Positions 42,621-52,614 of a stretch of DNA of 64,000 nucleotides are shown here, piece after piece (the first letter of the stretch is position 1; each line of letters begins with the position of its first letter). Source of the DNA: Curtobacterium sp. MCBA15_009 (lineage in GTDB: Bacteria > Actinomycetota > Actinomycetes > Actinomycetales > Microbacteriaceae). Under the pieces are notes generated by a model. The model was not told the DNA's origin. It saw only the letters and a list, made by a program, of their open reading frames with translations, and did not search any database. A program made the translations under genes and the position numbers. Location: assembly GCF_001864895.1 (NCBI RefSeq), contig NZ_MJGO01000023.1:422002-486001 (forward strand), read 5' to 3'.

Positions 42621-45600
42621 TGGACCCCTCCTCAAATGGCTCGCGTACCTCGACCGCAACGTTGGGTTCGACCGAACGCATCGAGTCGGCAACCAGCCAA
42701 CCTTCGCCAGCTTGCCCGAACCTCTTGAACAATGCGGAGTCGTCCGCCGTCGCGCGATCGTATAGAAGGCGCTCACCAGCCTCGCGAGCGGCTCGTGCTC
42801 GACGGTCCCACTCGTTGAGCAGCGTGACGATTCGCTCGCGCGTGTCCGACGTCTCGACCGAGTCCGCACTTGCTACCCGCTCGAGAAGCCCGCTGACCAG
42901 CCGGTCGACCAAGTTCCGCTGGCCAGCATCGGCTAGGTCGAGGTCCTTGGCTGCATCATTGGAGGACAGCCCTGGTCCGAGGTGACGAACCAGCGCTACT
43001 AGAGCACCGGCGAGCGAGCGCTCGCGCGACGCTAACGACCATGGAGTGACGCTCGTCGGCTCGACGCTTCGGTAGAGAGCCTCGTGGTAGCCGCGAAACG
43101 TCTCGAAGTGGGAACGGTCCCTCGCCCGGTTCGAACGGAACAGCGTGACGACGACGCCATGAACCTTGCCTCGTCCGACCCGACTCGTTGCCTGAATGTA
43201 CTCGGAGGTGGTTTTGGGCTGGCCGACCATCAGCATCAGTGCCAGTCGCGGGATGTCAATACCGACAGAAAGCATGTTCGACGAGAGGACAATGTCGACC
43301 GCCTGGTCGGAGTCGTCGGCACTTCGACGCAGTTCACGTAGGTCGTTCGGCAGTTCCTCTGGTCCGCGTCGGCTTGTCAGCTCCAGCACCCGGCCGGCTC
43401 GAACCGTGCGAAGTTCATGCCCCATGCGCTCGGCGCGAGGCTCCAGGCGGGCGTTCACGTCGTCGATCATCAGGGTTCCGGTGCGCCCCAGCTCCCGAAG
43501 GCTGTTGTGGTACATCACCGCGGTCCAATATGCGTCGAGGCTCGTCCCTGCGTCCGGGTGTCGCCGAAGAACTTCTGGGATCTCCACCAAGGGGGCTGAC
43601 GCCGAAACTGTCGCTGACATCTGCGAAAGGGCCTGGGGCATCAGCCCGAGGTACAGGCGACCCTCGCCACTCGTAACCGGTCGGGAAAAGAACGTCGTAT
43701 CGTCATCGAGACCGGACGGCGGGTACAGCGCGACCGGCCTGCCATACAGCCCCTGCACCTGCTCATCCGAGGCCCGAATTGTAGCGGTCGACGCGACGAT
43801 CTTGGGCGTCGAGCCATTCGCGTTGAGCAGCATCTGGATCACAGCGTCGAACACCGCAACCGTCGTGCCAAGTGGCCCAGAAAGCAAATGGAGCTCGTCT
43901 TGGATGATTATTGACGGCTGGCGGAACGCCGTGTTCAGACCGAGCAAACGACCGGCCTCAGGGCGAAACTGCAGACGTGCGAATTTGTCGACCGTAGCAA
44001 GCAGGATGGTAGGGGGCTCCTCATAGAGCATCTCGTCGACCACGCGCACCGGGATATCATCGGCGAACTCGCAAGCCGAGTTCACGCAGTGGATGACGAT
44101 GTCACGACCCACCATCTTGACTCCATAGTCATCCGGGCGGGGAGACCGGAAGCGGGGAAGAAGTGGCGTTGCGCACCAGGGGCAACTCTCTACCTGGAAC
44201 TGATTTGCTTCTTCAGGCCGGGCGGCCTTCCGAAGCCGCTCCAAAGCGGACTTCGCGTCCTTGCGCGACCCCGGAGTTACTTCGTTGCCCACCCACAGTC
44301 CGATCGAGAACGGTGCCATGTGGGTTGCGCGCGGGTCACCAATCTTGTCCGCGCGACGCAGCAGCTCCATGGCACATACGAGCGAGGCAGCTCGCTGGAA
44401 CTGCTGAGAGGTAAGCAGTCGCAGCGTGTAACGAGTCAAGACCGCAGTGCCACCACCTGCCGGGCCGTCCGAGAGGCGTCTACGGAAGATCTCAATCGCC
44501 GCTAGCCCGAGGTAAGCCTCGGTTTTCCCGCCGCCGGTTGGGAACCAGATCAGGTCGACGAGCCCTCGCTCCTCGTGTGTGTCATCCACCGTTGATGCGA
44601 GGGCGACGAGGAGGAAGCCCAGCTGGAAGGGACGCCAGCGTGGCTCGGACCGAACGCCGTCGCGGGCGAAGACTGCTTGCCGCATCTGTAACCGCATCGC
44701 GGCCATGGCGAGGGAGAACGCTTCCCGAAGGGTGCCGTTGCCCGCCAGCCCTAGCAGGTCGACAGACTTGCTCATTCGCACGAACGCTTCTCTTGACCGG
44801 CTGACGATTCGACCGGCAACCTCGCGGTCCGGGCCGAACGACCCAATCCGCCCTTCCTGCTCCTCGACCCACGTCCCAAACCTACGGACGAATGCCCGCA
44901 GCGACTCGAGAACTTGATCGGCGTTATTGTCCAGCGTCGATAGGTGCTCGAGACGCAAGGCGTCCGCTTCAAGGGTTTCATCCTCGAAGGCAGTTGTCTC
45001 GACGTCGGGGACCACGAAATGCGGAACCGGCTCCAGGCGCACCTCGGTGCACACGCCGTCGGAAACGGTCCAATCCGCAGCCATACCGTGTCCGACGGCG
45101 TATATCTTACGACGCCTGAACCTCAGACGCAGCTCGGCGGACTCGTCGTCGGCGTCGAAGGCGCGCCGAGTGTCGTAATCACGGATCATTCCACCACCGG
45201 CGGGGGACACGACGAGCGCGACTTGGTACAGCATGTTGGTGGCGTCAATGCGGTCGTCGCCGGTTGACGAAGCCAGAACACGTAGGTGCACGGTCACCAG
45301 TTGCACATCGCCGAAGCGCCTCCAACGACTGCCAATTTCGATGGGTACGCCGCCAACGGAATGCTCGTGTACCCGACGGTCCGGCGCAAGGAACAATCTC
45401 GGGATCGTAAAGGGCGTCCGGCGCCAGCTCGGCGGACCGTCGCCTTCGACGACGGCGTAGGTTGCGCCGGCAACAGTGCACGCTACGGTATCGCTGTCGG
45501 TGACGAAGGAGATCGCGGCCGATGACGGCCTCCAGTCCTCGGCGATTGGGACCGCGGCTCCCTGCTCCTCTACCTCACCGTCGAACTCACTCATCAGGTC

Positions 45601-45795
45601 GTTGTCCACGTCGCAACTCTCGGGCGGGACGACACCAAGGTCGGACTCAGGCGCTCCGTCTCGCGGGAACAACATTCCGACGGCGTACTGCCTGTTCGGC
45701 GGGTTGTAGATCACCTCCCTGTCGCCGCTGTCCGGCCCGACGTAGGCCGATCGCATGTGCGAAAGCACGATCGCCTGAGCATGAGTAAATGTCAT
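42601..45795 (-). CDS. drmA: DrmA-like helicase (DISARM)
   Basis: 1064-residue SF2-type helicase of the DrmA class. An N-terminal region of about 400 residues without clear motifs precedes LIWFPTGGGKTEAYLG (Walker A, near residue 415), a zinc-finger-like CPWCATPLL...CVNSACEF near 530, IIIQDELHLLSG (DExH-type) near 610, IVASTATIRAS, and the helicase C part with SSNMLSVGIDIPRL and YIQATSRVGRGK near 890. DrmA with DrmB binds DNA ends and is autoinhibited until phage DNA is met, as shown for a class 1 system. It starts four bases inside the upstream NERD gene (ATGA) and overlaps drmB. Confidence 0.88.
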   Translation of the reverse strand: MTFTHAQAIVLSHMRSAYVGPDSGDREVIYNPPNRQYAVGMLFPRDGAPESDLGVVPPESCDVDNDLMSEFDGEVEEQGAAVPIAEDWRPSSAAISFVTDSDTVACTVAGATYAVVEGDGPPSWRRTPFTIPRLFLAPDRRVHEHSVGGVPIEIGSRWRRFGDVQLVTVHLRVLASSTGDDRIDATNMLYQVALVVSPAGGGMIRDYDTRRAFDADDESAELRLRFRRRKIYAVGHGMAADWTVSDGVCTEVRLEPVPHFVVPDVETTAFEDETLEADALRLEHLSTLDNNADQVLESLRAFVRRFGTWVEEQEGRIGSFGPDREVAGRIVSRSREAFVRMSKSVDLLGLAGNGTLREAFSLAMAAMRLQMRQAVFARDGVRSEPRWRPFQLGFLLVALASTVDDTHEERGLVDLIWFPTGGGKTEAYLGLAAIEIFRRRLSDGPAGGGTAVLTRYTLRLLTSQQFQRAASLVCAMELLRRADKIGDPRATHMAPFSIGLWVGNEVTPGSRKDAKSALERLRKAARPEEANQFQVESCPWCATPLLPRFRSPRPDDYGVKMVGRDIVIHCVNSACEFADDIPVRVVDEMLYEEPPTILLATVDKFARLQFRPEAGRLLGLNTAFRQPSIIIQDELHLLSGPLGTTVAVFDAVIQMLLNANGSTPKIVASTATIRASDEQVQGLYGRPVALYPPSGLDDDTTFFSRPVTSGEGRLYLGLMPQALSQMSATVSASAPLVEIPEVLRRHPDAGTSLDAYWTAVMYHNSLRELGRTGTLMIDDVNARLEPRAERMGHELRTVRAGRVLELTSRRGPEELPNDLRELRRSADDSDQAVDIVLSSNMLSVGIDIPRLALMLMVGQPKTTSEYIQATSRVGRGKVHGVVVTLFRSNRARDRSHFETFRGYHEALYRSVEPTSVTPWSLASRERSLAGALVALVRHLGPGLSSNDAAKDLDLADAGQRNLVDRLVSGLLERVASADSVETSDTRERIVTLLNEWDRRARAAREAGERLLYDRATADDSALFKRFGQAGEGWLVADSMRSVEPNVAVEVREPFEEGSIATDQA

Positions 45796-47309
45796 CGAGT
45801 CGATATCCCTTGCCCTAGTGTTTGCTCAAGTCGGCTCCTGTCTTGCCTGGAGAGCACCACGTGCAGGGAGACACGAGCGCGGGTCACCGCGACGTAAAAG
45901 GCTGCAGTCCCGAAGTCGTCCAGAGCCTCAGGAACCCCGCACACGACGACGTGCTCAGCCTCCAACCCCTTCGCGAAGCGAGGGCTCGTCACCACGATGC
46001 CATCGACAGTAGTGGGCGCCGCTACGGACCGCGGGTCAATCACCCAGATGTCAGACTTCCGAGCTCCATCCGCCGCGAGTTCGCGCGCAATCTTCAGGCC
46101 ATCGCCGACTGTAACCACCTCATTCCTGGTCAGCCACTGCACGCGCTCGCCGTGCACGATCCCCGGATCGCCGACGTCAGCACCCAGGTACTCCTGAACA
46201 ACATGCACAATCGCACGCGTGTTGCGAACGTTCAACGATAGGTCTACGAGGATCGCCTCGGCGGCGATCAGGTCCGCCACATCCGGGTCGTAGTCGCCGT
46301 CGACGTGTGCCTGGTTATTGGGGTCCAGAAACATCCGCCACCGACCGGACGCTCGCCCACCGACAAGAACACCATCGAGGCGGTCCATCGCATCCGCGGT
46401 CATCATGTCCTGTGCCTCGTCGATGAGCACGACATCGTAGGGACCCGAACTCTCGACGTCCGCGAAAGGAATCACGTCGACGTTGCGATTACCGAGATGC
46501 GGCGCGAAGTACCGCAAGAGCGAGGGGGAGCGGAACGTCACGAGCACGGACCTCCCTTGCTCCTCTTCCTGTTTCGCAGCCTCGACAAGTATCAAGGACT
46601 TCCCAGTGCCTGCTCCCCCACAGACGAGCACACGCTGATTTCGCGCCAGGGCTGCGAGAACCCGCGCCTGGCCGACCGTGGCACGGTTCTGCTCCTCGAT
46701 CACCGCACCGCGTTGTGCGTCTACTACCGGCATCCGAGTGAACTCACCGAAGAGACGCTCCCGCAGGTCCCCCAGCCGCGCGAGCTTTTCTCCGTGCGGC
46801 GCCCTCCTTGCATCCCGTACCACCATGTCAAGCGCCATAGATAGCTCTGTCGCTGTCATTGAGTCACGAGCCAGCCAGTGCGAGGGCTTCCAGTCAACCG
46901 AGTTTGGTGGAGCGTCGATGTCTGGGGTAATTACGACAGCCTCGTGGGCGTACCAGCCGAGCCTTTGCGCACCGAGGATGTCACGGAGCGCGTACGCCGC
47001 CGATCGTGCTTGCTCCATCGGGGACGTGCCGAGCTTATGCCAGTCTCCACGGCGATCAATGCTGTACCAGATACCGTCGTGCTTTCGCACGCCACCGCCC
47101 TTGACCTCAACGACAACGACGGTTCCCCGCCACAGGATGACGAAATCAGCTTCTGCCTGCTGTTTGTACGCGTGCGAGCGGAGACCGACAGAATAAAAGG
47201 CAACTGCGTCGGCGTCAGCCTCGACATCACGAAGGAGTCGGGCGACTCGCCGCTCGGCTTCACTGCGGGACGCTGTCTCGATATCGGTCAGCGAAGGAAC
47301 AAGGATCAT
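45792..47309 (-). CDS. NERD-nuclease / UvrD-like helicase fusion in the DISARM operon
   Basis: 505-residue protein. Residues about 10-130 form a NERD (nuclease-related) domain: AEADFVILWRGTVVVVEVKGGG carries the D-x(n)-ExK catalytic pattern. After a helical linker there is an SF1-like ATPase: VLVCGGAGTGKSLILVEAAK near residue 225, DVVLIDEAQDMM near 285, and VTSPRFAKGLEAEHVVV then AAFYVAVTRARVSL near 480. Such proteins probably unwind and cut DNA. It is locked between two defence genes by ATGA overlaps on both sides, so it is made together with DrmA. It is not one of the standard DISARM subunits. Confidence 0.82.
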   Translation of the reverse strand: MILVPSLTDIETASRSEAERRVARLLRDVEADADAVAFYSVGLRSHAYKQQAEADFVILWRGTVVVVEVKGGGVRKHDGIWYSIDRRGDWHKLGTSPMEQARSAAYALRDILGAQRLGWYAHEAVVITPDIDAPPNSVDWKPSHWLARDSMTATELSMALDMVVRDARRAPHGEKLARLGDLRERLFGEFTRMPVVDAQRGAVIEEQNRATVGQARVLAALARNQRVLVCGGAGTGKSLILVEAAKQEEEQGRSVLVTFRSPSLLRYFAPHLGNRNVDVIPFADVESSGPYDVVLIDEAQDMMTADAMDRLDGVLVGGRASGRWRMFLDPNNQAHVDGDYDPDVADLIAAEAILVDLSLNVRNTRAIVHVVQEYLGADVGDPGIVHGERVQWLTRNEVVTVGDGLKIARELAADGARKSDIWVIDPRSVAAPTTVDGIVVTSPRFAKGLEAEHVVVCGVPEALDDFGTAAFYVAVTRARVSLHVVLSRQDRSRLEQTLGQGISTR

Positions 47310-50300
47310 CCGCGCTGCTCCGCCCAGAGGGCCTCGTAGTCGTGGTATCCGAGGAAGTCGTTCATGGCACCCCAATTATCGGCTACATCGACGATGAGAC
47401 ATTCGTCTTTTCCGCCATTCTCGGTTCCCCGAAGGCCGCGGCCTGCCATTTGGATATAAGCGCCTGGGCTGAAGGTCGGGCGCGCGATGTAAAGCGCTCG
47501 AACACCCGGGGCGTCAAAACCCTGAACGAGGAGGTCACAATTGGCGAGAACCTGAATCTCATTGTTCTGGAACTGCTTAATCACCTTTCGACGCTGTTGC
47601 TTGCTCGTCTGTCCGCTGACAGATTCAGCGGCGATCCCTCGATAGCGCAGAGATGCGGAGAGGACCTGGGCCGAGAGCACGCTCGGGGTGAAGACCAGTA
47701 CGGGCCATTCTGGGTGCGCTTCGAGCGTCTGGAGAATGTGTTCGACAAGGATCCGCATGCGTTGTTCGTTGCGGCCAATGCGCTCGTAGAGGTTTCGGTC
47801 GATCAGTTTGTTGGACCGAGGATCACCAGAAGGGGCGCTACTCAGTTCAAAGTCGAGTCCGGTCGGCAATACCTCATGCCTCACACTTGCAAGTACACCA
47901 AGCTTCACGAGCTCTTTGTACGGTTCTGGGTAAGGCAGTGCCAGCTTGGTGCCGAATCTCGCCTTTAGTTCCTTGGTCCCGCTGTCATCACCCGCTCGTC
48001 CTTTGAACGGGGTTGCGGATAGTCCGACTAGTGGCCTCTCCCAGCGGCGTCCATCGACGCCAAGCCACCGGAGGATCTTGGTGTATTCCGACGAGCCCGC
48101 TCGATGAGCCTCGTCGATGAAGACTGCCGCCGGCTTGCTGAGCCACTCATAGTCGCCCCGTCCGATGAGCTGGGCGAGCTGCGCGTCGGTCGCGACAACT
48201 ACAGACAGTTCGGTTCCTGGTTCTTGAACGGTGTTCGAGCCCCACAAACGCCCAATCGTCAGGGGTCGTTCATCGCCGAGATGGCGCCAGACGGCTTGGA
48301 AGGTCTGAACGGCTTGTTCACAGAGCTCCTCCGACTGTGCAATCCAAAGGATCGTCCCCGAGAGCACCTCGTCGACGAACAGCCTGAGGACGGTCTCGGA
48401 GGCGACACGGGTCTTGCCCGCGCCCGTCGGCAGTTCGACCATGGCCTTCTGCGCAGGACCTTGAGCTGACGGTTGCGTCAGGACGGTACGTAGATCCTCG
48501 CTGATCTTCTTCTGGTAGGTGTGCAGACGGTTCAGCACCACCGCGCCAGGGACGACGAACTCCGGGGGCTGCTTTTGGTTCCGCTGACCCGCGTACTCTG
48601 CGCTAAACCCCATCTTCCGTACCCAGGACACAGCAGGTCCCGTGCTGCCCCAGGCCTCCGGAACGTCCGAATACCCGAGGTCTCGGAACCTGTCCGCCAG
48701 GATGCGGAGGGCGTCCGAGCCGTAGACCATCAGGAATAGTTCCGCGACGGGAGTCCCGTCGTTGACCAGGCCCTGCGCCTCAAGCGCGCTCCAAAGCCCT
48801 GTCGGAAGCGCTTCCCTCAAGTCGTCGGGGCCGACGTAGTGGTCGAGACGTTCGACATCGCTCCCAATGGCCTGCGCCTCCTGACGAAGGAGCTCAAGCT
48901 TATTGTCCAAACCCGCCTGAAGGATCTCAGCGAGCCGGATGTTGTCGAGGCGAAGATCGAAGGCGTTGTTGATGTAATCGAGGATTCTCCGGTCGTCTGC
49001 ATCGCTCCTGACGATCAGGTCCTGACCATCAAGGTGCCAGTCTCGCGGCTGGTCCTCCGCACCATCCTCGGTGACCACCCGCTTTGCGATGAGCAGGGCG
49101 CGAGAGACTTTCGCCGAAGCGAGCGCGGCCCCGTAAGCCGAACGAAGCCCGGTGTAGACGTCAAGAACTCGCTGGGCGTCCTGCTGGCCTTCTACAACCA
49201 TTGCGAACGAGAAGCTGTCAGCGAACCGACGGCATCCGACTAGGTCGACGAACTCGTCAACCAGCTCCGGGTCAACCCTCAGGAACGGTCGCTGCCGGCT
49301 CCGAAGGAACTGTTCTTCCTCCTCCGTGGACGCAAGGAACACTGTCGAGGGCGCATGCGGCTCGACGAGCCGCCTAACCCTAGCCGGGATTGTCGACGGC
49401 TGCTCACCGGCGTACGCGGCCTTCGTGGCTGCGAGGACGAACTCGGTCAGGACTGAGTCGTTAACGGACGGGAAGAGATCATCCTCGAGCATTTCCCGAA
49501 GCAGGTGTGCCGGCACTGCGTCAAGCTCGTTTGGCAGGTCAAGGGCAACCTGGACCTGGTGGGAGCCTTTGAAAAGCGGCAGGAGCGCACCGAAGCGCAC
49601 GAGCGAAGGTGCGACAACGTCGCTCGGCACCCGAAACCCTCGCGATGTCGGGAGAAGACCTGCCTGTTGGACCGCCCATCGAGACGGAGGCAATATTCCG
49701 TGAGTGCGTCCGGTGTCGAGATCCTCGACGAACCATTCATGCTCGGGAAGCTCCAGGAGCAAAGTCGTCCACGACGCGCGCAGCTGTTCCGCTGCCTCAG
49801 CGTCCCGCAACATGAGCAACACAGAAAATGGTCCAGGCCCTGACCCCGGACTAACCTCCACTCGTTCGATGGCTCGCTCACCAGGCCCCCGCTGATTGTT
49901 GAGCGCGGCCACGGTAGCGGTGAGGTAAGCCTGGTACTCCGCCTCGTCCTCAAGGGAGAAGTCTTTCATCGGGCTCCGAGCGACCCCGAGCTTGTATGCG
50001 ACCTCAGCCGTTGATCGACTCCGGTCGAGCATTCGCGAGGCGAAGCGCTCGGGCAGCGTCGCATCCACGTCGACTACCTGTTGTGGCCATGCCCAGCCTC
50101 CGTCCCGCGTCGGGACCTTGATCGACGCGTTTGAGACCTTCATCGACTTGATGGCCGTGCCCAGGCTGACGGAGAGGACCGCGTCCCAGAGCCTCTCGAG
50201 GTCCTCGCTGGAGGGTTCGGTGGGCAGCGTCGCCAACCGTGCGTCGAGGATCGCTTCTGGATCTAGGTCCCGGAAGCCACGGCTGCGAAGGAGCGCCTCG

Positions 50301-52039
50301 ACCCCGCCCTCCGCCAGGAACGCAGGGTCTACGAACACTGCGCCGTCGACAACCAGTCCTTCCTCCTGATGAAGGAACACGACACTTCGGTCATCGAGTG
50401 ATTTCATGCCATCGCTTGTGGGAATGACCTTGGCAGACGTAATTCCTTCAAGCGAGATGTGTCCGATGACCGTCTTGAGAGCGTTTCCAGACGAGACGGG
50501 GTCATCACCCTCAGCCCACTCACGGAGCCAGCTCAGGAGGCCGCGCCTGGGCATACGATCCATCGCTGCACGGACGTCGCGGGCGCTGGGGTCGAGGTCC
50601 GGCTCTTGGGCGATCAAAAGAAGATCCCGAAGGCGCGTAGCTCTCTGTGAAGACCTGTAACAGTGCCAGTGAGGTACATCGACACCAGTGTGGGGCGACG
50701 CCATCCACCCCTGGTGGACGATGGCTTCGAAGCGAATCGACGGGTCCAGCGGACGGAGCTCCGACCCGTTTCGAAGGTGACCAGCCTTGTCCGGAATGTA
50801 CTGGCCCGTGCCGGCCAAACTCAGGATGTGTGTTCGGAGGGCGTCTCCGGCGAATCCACGGCTCTCTTGGTCACGCTCGCGAGCGGGCAGGTAATCCAGG
50901 TGTCCTGCGGGGTCGTCAAGGGTCCGCAACCTAGGGAGCAACGGCGTAAAGAGCCCGGCGAGAGTCCTGATGATCTCGCGGTTGTATCGATTCTCGAGCA
51001 GATTTGTGCGGTCGTCGTTCACGCTCCACGGTGCGTTGAGCAGCGCTCCTACCGAGGTTTTGTCCTGAAGCGGGAAGTATGACCAGAACTGCCCTGGACC
51101 AAGTTGACTGCGTTGAATCGGGATGGCAACTGTGACCTTCACCTTTTCACGTGACACTGCCTCGCCAACTTCGTGTCGTGCCTCCGGCGATGGCTTGTGC
51201 ATGTCGCTTTGAACGATCCATTCGTCTCCACTGCCATCTGGGCGCTCGATCCTGAACCTCTTGTCCCCCAAATCGAGGGACACGTGGCTTGTCTCGAACG
51301 GCTCGTCTCCGATCACACGCAACCGAACTTCCCGAACCGCGTCGACGAACAGCAGGAACTCGGAGGTGAACCCTCGTATCTCATCGCGTAGACGCTCGAG
51401 GTGTGTCGCCGCGGGGAGTTTGACGATCGTCGTGGCCCACGACCCGAGTTCCGCGAGCACGGGATCTCGCTCGAGCTCAGTTGCTGCGTCCAGAACTGTG
51501 GCGGTCCGGAGGATTGGATACCTCTTGGCCTTCGTGACCTCTGCCATCTCGGTTCGAGCTTGCGGAGAGTTGAACTCGAACGAGATGGATCGGCTCAACA
51601 CCTGCGGCGCCTGCGAGACCGCGAGAACTGACTTGAATCCGAGACCGAAGCGTCCAATTTCGTCGCCGCGCTTCTCGCTCAGATAGGCCATCGTGACGGC
51701 CGTCAGCCCGCTCTTGGAGAACGGCCTTCCCGCATTCGCGCAATACAGCACGCCGCGGGTTGTGTCAAGGACTATCTCGACCCGTCCCGAGTGGTCCCTG
51801 CTAGTTTCGGCACCACCTGCCAGAGCATCGGCCGCGTTCTGAATGAGCTCGAGAAGCGTGCGGTTTGCGTAGCCCCCGGTACGGATCGACTCTTCGTGGT
51901 TGGCATGCTCGGAGACCAGGTGCGGATGGACCCGGTAGGACTCGATAGTCCGACTGAACTGGTCCACGACCTCGCGCACGAGCGACGCGTCCGGCTCCCA
52001 CGATTTGAGGTCCAACGTCGCACCTGAATGTAAGCCCAA
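47306..52039 (-). CDS. Giant GHKL-ATPase / SF2-helicase fusion protein
   Basis: 1577-residue protein at the head of the DISARM-like operon. The N-terminus has a sacsin/Hsp90-like GHKL ATPase: LLELIQNAADALAGG near residue 60 (N box), then CANAGRPFSKSGL near 98 and GRFGLGFKSVLAVSQ near 128 (G boxes). A region of about 1000 residues with no motif I recognise follows. The C-terminal 390 residues are a type III-restriction-like SF2 helicase: VELPTGAGKTRVASETVL, VFIDEAHRAGSSEY, VGLSATPFKGRAG, and YIQMAGRGLRGTENGG. The TTG at 52039 is eight bases after GAAGGGG. It could be the sensor or motor of the system; no nuclease motif was seen in it. Confidence 0.82.
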   Translation of the reverse strand: MGLHSGATLDLKSWEPDASLVREVVDQFSRTIESYRVHPHLVSEHANHEESIRTGGYANRTLLELIQNAADALAGGAETSRDHSGRVEIVLDTTRGVLYCANAGRPFSKSGLTAVTMAYLSEKRGDEIGRFGLGFKSVLAVSQAPQVLSRSISFEFNSPQARTEMAEVTKAKRYPILRTATVLDAATELERDPVLAELGSWATTIVKLPAATHLERLRDEIRGFTSEFLLFVDAVREVRLRVIGDEPFETSHVSLDLGDKRFRIERPDGSGDEWIVQSDMHKPSPEARHEVGEAVSREKVKVTVAIPIQRSQLGPGQFWSYFPLQDKTSVGALLNAPWSVNDDRTNLLENRYNREIIRTLAGLFTPLLPRLRTLDDPAGHLDYLPARERDQESRGFAGDALRTHILSLAGTGQYIPDKAGHLRNGSELRPLDPSIRFEAIVHQGWMASPHTGVDVPHWHCYRSSQRATRLRDLLLIAQEPDLDPSARDVRAAMDRMPRRGLLSWLREWAEGDDPVSSGNALKTVIGHISLEGITSAKVIPTSDGMKSLDDRSVVFLHQEEGLVVDGAVFVDPAFLAEGGVEALLRSRGFRDLDPEAILDARLATLPTEPSSEDLERLWDAVLSVSLGTAIKSMKVSNASIKVPTRDGGWAWPQQVVDVDATLPERFASRMLDRSRSTAEVAYKLGVARSPMKDFSLEDEAEYQAYLTATVAALNNQRGPGERAIERVEVSPGSGPGPFSVLLMLRDAEAAEQLRASWTTLLLELPEHEWFVEDLDTGRTHGILPPSRWAVQQAGLLPTSRGFRVPSDVVAPSLVRFGALLPLFKGSHQVQVALDLPNELDAVPAHLLREMLEDDLFPSVNDSVLTEFVLAATKAAYAGEQPSTIPARVRRLVEPHAPSTVFLASTEEEEQFLRSRQRPFLRVDPELVDEFVDLVGCRRFADSFSFAMVVEGQQDAQRVLDVYTGLRSAYGAALASAKVSRALLIAKRVVTEDGAEDQPRDWHLDGQDLIVRSDADDRRILDYINNAFDLRLDNIRLAEILQAGLDNKLELLRQEAQAIGSDVERLDHYVGPDDLREALPTGLWSALEAQGLVNDGTPVAELFLMVYGSDALRILADRFRDLGYSDVPEAWGSTGPAVSWVRKMGFSAEYAGQRNQKQPPEFVVPGAVVLNRLHTYQKKISEDLRTVLTQPSAQGPAQKAMVELPTGAGKTRVASETVLRLFVDEVLSGTILWIAQSEELCEQAVQTFQAVWRHLGDERPLTIGRLWGSNTVQEPGTELSVVVATDAQLAQLIGRGDYEWLSKPAAVFIDEAHRAGSSEYTKILRWLGVDGRRWERPLVGLSATPFKGRAGDDSGTKELKARFGTKLALPYPEPYKELVKLGVLASVRHEVLPTGLDFELSSAPSGDPRSNKLIDRNLYERIGRNEQRMRILVEHILQTLEAHPEWPVLVFTPSVLSAQVLSASLRYRGIAAESVSGQTSKQQRRKVIKQFQNNEIQVLANCDLLVQGFDAPGVRALYIARPTFSPGAYIQMAGRGLRGTENGGKDECLIVDVADNWGAMNDFLGYHDYEALWAEQRG

Positions 52040-52614
52040 GACCGTGCCCCTTCAACGGTTTCTCCGCGAGACGCAGTTACAGCGTCACGAAAGTTCTTCG
52101 ACGAGCGAGAAGCTCGACTGTTGTCCGTGGAGCGTACTGCAAAGAACACAGATCTCGCGTGACGATGACTCTACGTAGACTGAAGCCTCGCGTCACGTGC
52201 CCTATCCGGGGGGCCTGAGAGCTCGCGGCAGTGCGGCCCGCCCTTTCACAATGCGTCGAGGACCATGCCACACCGCTGGCCGCCTCTGCTTCACCACCTA
52301 AGCCCGCCCTCTACACGGATCTCCAGCCACCCCAGGAGGAGAGGCATCCATCCTCCGAGCCGCCAGCAACCCCAGGGCGAACGTGGCAGCATCATCGTGC
52401 GCTGTGTGCAATCGCTTGAGATATCAGTTTGCGCCCGTCTAGCCATAATCAGTTGATGCACGATCTACACTTAGCTAACGCTCGCCATCCAAAATGTGCG
52501 TATCGCCGAAAACAGATGATCCGCTGATCCAGGTCCGCTACAACGCGTTCCACTGGTGTGCGAGTCAAGGCGCAACGTGGGGCCGCTTAAAGGCGTCAGC
52601 GGACGATGAGTAAG
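52040..52614. other. 575-base gap upstream of the DISARM-like operon
   Basis: A/T-richer stretch, especially 52420-52530. It must hold the promoter of the minus-strand operon starting at 52039, but no clear -35/-10 pair was picked out. Short open frames on both strands lack start signals and recognisable products. Confidence 0.5.

Noticed and set aside
52077..52456. Short ORFs in the gap upstream of the DISARM-like operon
   Set aside because: They overlap each other on both strands, lack start signals and have random composition.
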